Shown piece by piece: positions 59,990-64,000 of a DNA stretch of 64,000 bases. The position numbers and the translations under genes were made by a program. Numbering within the stretch: the first letter of the stretch is position 1; the number at the start of each line of letters is the position of its first letter. The DNA comes from Geosiphon pyriformis (lineage: Eukaryota > Glomeromycota > Glomeromycetes > Archaeosporales > Geosiphonaceae), in assembly GCA_016748015.1 (NCBI GenBank), contig JAAOMT010000494.1:984190-1048189 (forward strand), read 5' to 3'. The notes below the pieces were generated by a model. That model was not told the origin of the DNA. It did not search any database and was given only the letters and a program-made list of their open reading frames with translations.

Positions 59990-60006
59990 CCTCACAAGGA
60001 GCACCA
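59990..60006 (-). other. Primer-binding site of Gypsy-3
   Basis: Minus strand TGGTGCTCCTTGTGAGG, beginning with the TGG expected opposite a tRNA CCA end. The least decayed of the three family-A sites. Confidence 0.75.
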
Positions 60007-60012
60007 CTTTTA

Positions 60013-60660
60013 TGTTATGGATTGGAGTAACAAGCTAATGAATAGCAAAGGAGAACAGGATTGTAGAGTGATAGAAATAATCAAAGAGATTTTAACTTCA
60101 AGAAGCAAATTAAATGAGTAAAGATTCAATATGTGAAATCAGTTTTATAAAATATCTCAGTCACTGCATTTTTCAAAAAATAACTGGAAAATCTGAAGAT
60201 AGAAGGATAGTCCATTCTGTCAACAAATGATCACACACTGGTAAAATTCTATGCCTTAAATTGGCCCTCTTAGAATTCAATATCAGATATCAGATGTATT
60301 TTTTAGTCACATTTTATTCAATAATCTTTAAATGCTGCAAATACATGTTCAGAAAAAGAGTAGGTAAATGCCAACAAGTAATCTTTTATTTTAAAATATT
60401 CAGATACTTAAAGGTAAGAAAAAGGAAATTAGTGATAAGAGAAATATTAAAATGAAGTTGTTATTTTTATTTCTGTATGCTTTTCTACAGCTAAAAAATT
60501 TATCACTTATATAGCTATCAAAAGTGATTAATAATCAGGTCAACAATTAGGTCAATAATTAGGTCAATAATCACTATCTAAAAATAGAGTGGTTAATTAT
60601 ATAATATCAGTAGCTAATACATGTAATAATTAATAAAAAGTATAGGTTTCAACCATAACA
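60013..60660 (-). repeat. Gypsy-3 5' LTR
   Basis: 648 bp, starts TGTTATGG, ends CCATAACA. It has four 12-bp units (60527-60574) against seven in the 3' LTR. Confidence 0.9.
60527..60574. repeat. 12-bp minisatellite in family-A LTR, 4 units
   Basis: Four units from ATTAATAATCAG to GTCAATAATCAC, immediately next to the TATA-like CTTATATAG of the same LTR. Confidence 0.88.
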
Positions 60661-63600
60661 ACATTATAACAATACTGGAAGCCAGAATATACTTTAAAAC
60701 CAAAACAATTACCTGTAATTTTGTTATTATAGAAGACACCAAACCACTAACTTCAAGACTAATACTTAAATTCAGATTAGCAAAAAATGTAGTTGCACTA
60801 TACTTTATTTTATATATACCCAAGTTTTTTAAAAATCTATCTGTATAAATATTGATAATATCTAAATTAGTATTAAAGAGATATTGTCTTACTATAAAGA
60901 AATTACTAGTATCAAAAATATTCAAAAGCTGGAATTTACTAATAAATAGCTGAACTGTAAAATGAGAAGTAGAATTAACTAAGTAATCATATATTAATTT
61001 AAACTAAATAGGAATTGGAACTTTAGGATCAAGTCTTTTTCAACAATAAAAACTTTTTCAATCAAAAACTAACTCTTTCTTATCATATAATTGTTCAACA
61101 AAGACAATACTAAATCTTTTAAATGAATGAGAAACATTATAAAACATTATATCTTCCAAAACAAAAAACATAGAAGTGCTATCAAAAAACTGAAATGTAA
61201 AGAACAAAATATTGGTAAAAGAAACATTATAATTTAAAAAGATTTTTATCACACCAGTCAGAAAATTGTTAATTGAACTGATCTTTAATTTCACAGAATT
61301 TTGCAAAAAATAAATGAGAAACCAACTTAAAATTTGCAAATCCAAAGATTTATAATCAAACAAATAACCAAAAATTCTATTAGCATTTAAAAAACTCAAC
61401 ACAGAAGTCAATTTACTCTTTACTTGTACTTGCTCAAATAATTTAAAGTTATACAAAAATAGATGATAAAGTGCCTTATTGGAAAATTTTTGACAAATCC
61501 ACTTTTATTCTTAAACTTTTTTTAATTAGCATATTCTATTTGTTGCATACACTTTTAAAAACAAAACTAAACTGAATTTTGTAACCAACAATAGATTAAA
61601 GCACAGCTGAAACCAAATAAAAAAACTGTTTATTTAAAATAGCTTTTTTTAAGATCATGTTAACAAAAAACCTAATATTCAAATAAGCTTTTTTCAAACT
61701 AAGTTTGGATAAACCTTTAGAAAACAAAAAAATACAAAGATATCTATAGAATTTTCCACTTTGTATTATAGATATTGGCAGATCACTTATTAATAATAAG
61801 ACATTTCTGACTTTTTGGTTGATAAAAATGGCTATTATTTTTTTATTGTTGATTGAAATATTATTAATAATAAAAAACTTACTTGTAATATCCAAAATAT
61901 ATTAAGTAGTAGTCTGACTATTTTTTATCCAAATTGTGTTATCAATAAAAGCACTAGCCATCAAATATAAAGTTAATTTATCTTGGTTTTTTATTCTGTT
62001 AGTTTTGGCTACAAACTTAGTGTTAATATAATAACTATATAAACTTTTATGTCTTTTAACCTTACATAAAAAAGGATCATAAAAATTTTTCTAGAACAGA
62101 GAAAAAAAATTTTACCCTGGTTTAAACTATTATGTACTTGGTATCTATTAGTCAACTCATAATTAGTCATAATCTAATTAATCTTACTATTGTGAATATT
62201 ACCAAAGAACTTAATGAATTGCTTACATATTTTAATTTAAATTAAACTATTTTTTAAATGATACCAATTAACAAAATTATATGCCTTTTGCATATTTTAT
62301 AAGACTAATCAAAGTCTATGATATTTTTTTAAAGCATCTTTAATCATTAAGCCAACCACAAAAATAAAAAACTAGATAGTAATGTCTTTTAATACAGAAA
62401 AGTTGTTACCATAAAAAACATTAAATCTACTACAAACCAAGAAAATTTTATCAAAAAAAATCTTGGAAAGAATTTTATAAGCAGTCTCAATTAAGGTAAT
62501 TAGTCTGGTATTAGTTAAAACACTCTTCTATTTATAAGATTTAAGAATCATTAACACTTAAGCTTCCTTTCAAAATTAAAGTACAGATTCACACATCAAA
62601 CAAAAGTTCAAATAATTCAGAAGCATGACAAGAATTAAACCATTATAATGTTTTCAAAGCTCATTTATAATATTAAACAAATCAATGACTTTTCTATTAA
62701 GCAGATCTTTGATTACATGTATTAAATTATAATAATTAATAGCACTCATAACATTGAAAAAAGCAATATTATCAATATAAATCAACAGCAGATATTGATA
62801 ATACTGCAGATTAGGAATACTATTCAAAACTAATTTTTTCTTTGTCCAATCTTTCATAATTGTATCAACTTTAGATTTGATCTTACCAGAACCCAAAACC
62901 AGTTTATTATTAACAACCAAATAATCTATTACAACTTTTCAAAAAAGTTGCTTTAATACACTTCTGATTGTATGATTTTTATTAACAACAAAGCTTTCTA
63001 TTTATTTGTTAATAGCAGATCTGATAAGTGACTTTTTAGCCCTTAAAAATTTAGCAAGTTTAAATACACAATATAATTTTTTTACTTTAAAAAGAGAGGA
63101 TCTTATACAATTAAAATCAGAACCAAAGTTCAACAAAACTTAAATACTTGAAGCATTATTACTGTTTAAAGACATTTAGCAGTTCATTAGAGAATTGAAC
63201 CTATCATTAGTCTTATTATGTAAAAATTTGGCAATTTTTGACATTATATTTATATCTGAAAAATTTCTAGATATAGCAAACTTATTAAAAAACATAACAG
63301 CATTAACCATTATAGTATTCTTGAATTTGTTTAATTTTGTATCATTAACATCTTTAAAATCAAACTTTCAGCAGTTTTTATTTGCCAACTTATAAAAAAA
63401 GTTCAAATATACATTCAACAAATCATTCAAATCCACAAAAATAAAGACTACTTAATGATCAATGTCAAAGTGTTCTCTAATATTTAAAACATTATAATTC
63501 ATTATTGTATTAATTAAATTTAAGGAGACAAATATAAAATCAAGTGTTTTTTCAGCACTTTTAGAATTATTTTATGTTAAAGTTTTTGTAACTGAATTTT

Positions 63601-64000
63601 TTATCAAAAAATTAACCAGTTTTAAATCAAGACACTTTTTGAAGCTAGCATATTCCCAAAACTATTCTCATTAAAATTACTTTTCAAAACCACAAATAAA
63701 GTTTTGTTTACAGTTTTAGCAATTAGTAAATTAATTTTTTCAGCTTAAACCAAGTATATTATCAAAGTAGTATTAATATACAGTCCCAAAATTAACACAA
63801 AGAGTTTATTTTTAAAAAGTAGTTTAATAAACAAAAACCTATTAGCAATTTCTAAAATCTTGTATACATGTCTTGTTAAACTAATGTTTATAATAATTGT
63901 GACACCAAAACCCAAGTGATTAGATTTTAAACCAGACATAAACACTCAAATATCATCAAACTTGTTTATAATCTATAGATAAACTTTATCTTTTAATTTT
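60661..64000 (-). mobile_element. LINE copy 4, RNase H to endonuclease (runs off the window)
   Basis: RNase H start at 60614-60925 (IYTDRFLKNLGIYKIKYSATTFFANL: Asp kept, following Gly changed), connection 61058-61456, thumb 61596-61895 (LSLKKAYLNIRFFVNMILKKAI), catalytic loop near 61940-61955 reading AFIDN (one Asp left), RT fingers 62654-62920 (VIKDLLNRKVIDLFNIINEL), endonuclease 63200 to 63945. The segment follows directly on 48142 after the LTR insertions. ORF1 would lie beyond the window. Confidence 0.82.

Larger units (their letters stand above)
48143..60660 (-). mobile_element. Gypsy-3: family-A element carrying a nested family-B element
   Basis: Flanked by the 4-bp duplication ACAT (48139-48142 and 60661-60664). 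LTRs 48143-48843 and 60013-60660, PBS, gag, pol and ORF3 in the same order as Gypsy-1. Split inside RT at 51801/56693 by the gag-only element. Without that insertion and its duplication it is 7627 bp. All reading frames are broken, more than in Gypsy-1. Confidence 0.92.

Overview
The window looks like nuclear DNA of a filamentous fungus with a very AT-rich, transposon-packed genome. The best fit is an arbuscular mycorrhizal fungus (Glomeromycotina, probably Gigasporaceae). That rests on three things: a LINE with an RRM/CCHC ORF1 and an EEP-RT-RNase H ORF2 of the type expanded in Rhizophagus and Gigaspora, Ty3/gypsy elements of the same flavour, and fungal FMP46/DUF1687 genes. The species call is inference. 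No tRNA, rRNA, CRISPR or bacterial-type operon was seen.

Layout. 0.47-15 kb: two LINE copies and the AT-rich ghost of a third, all on the minus strand. 17.2-20.9 kb: a small gene island on the plus strand with two FMP46-like thioredoxin-fold genes and one short secreted, P/T/S-rich protein with a hydrophobic tail. 21.9-25.6 kb: a microsatellite, AT desert, and ghosts of both LTR families. 25.6-45.9 kb: one LINE cut into pieces by nested LTR insertions, namely a family-B solo LTR that itself contains Gypsy-1, then an internally deleted Gypsy-2. 47.3 kb to the end: another LINE split by Gypsy-3, which in turn contains a 4.9-kb gag-only LTR element (family B).

Two LTR families are defined by the sequence. 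Family A (Gypsy-1, -2, -3; about 7.62 kb; LTRs 0.63-0.72 kb) encodes gag, pol (PR, a Cys-rich linker, RT, RNase H, IN) and an extra ORF after integrase that runs into the 3' LTR. Family B (LTRs 1.08-1.09 kb) has one long gag reading frame and no polymerase. Both families start TGTT, end AACA, make 4-bp target duplications and share almost the same primer-binding site, so family B is plausibly mobilised by an autonomous relative such as family A.

Almost every disabling change is a C:G to T:A transition. All four readable LINE copies have lost one or both RT catalytic aspartates (to Asn). Three Gypsy copies show three different deamination outcomes at one double-CpG site. The AT deserts contain the same elements taken to near-complete AT. 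A 20-N gap inside Gypsy-1 is flanked by a 332-bp exact repeat that is almost certainly an assembly artefact.
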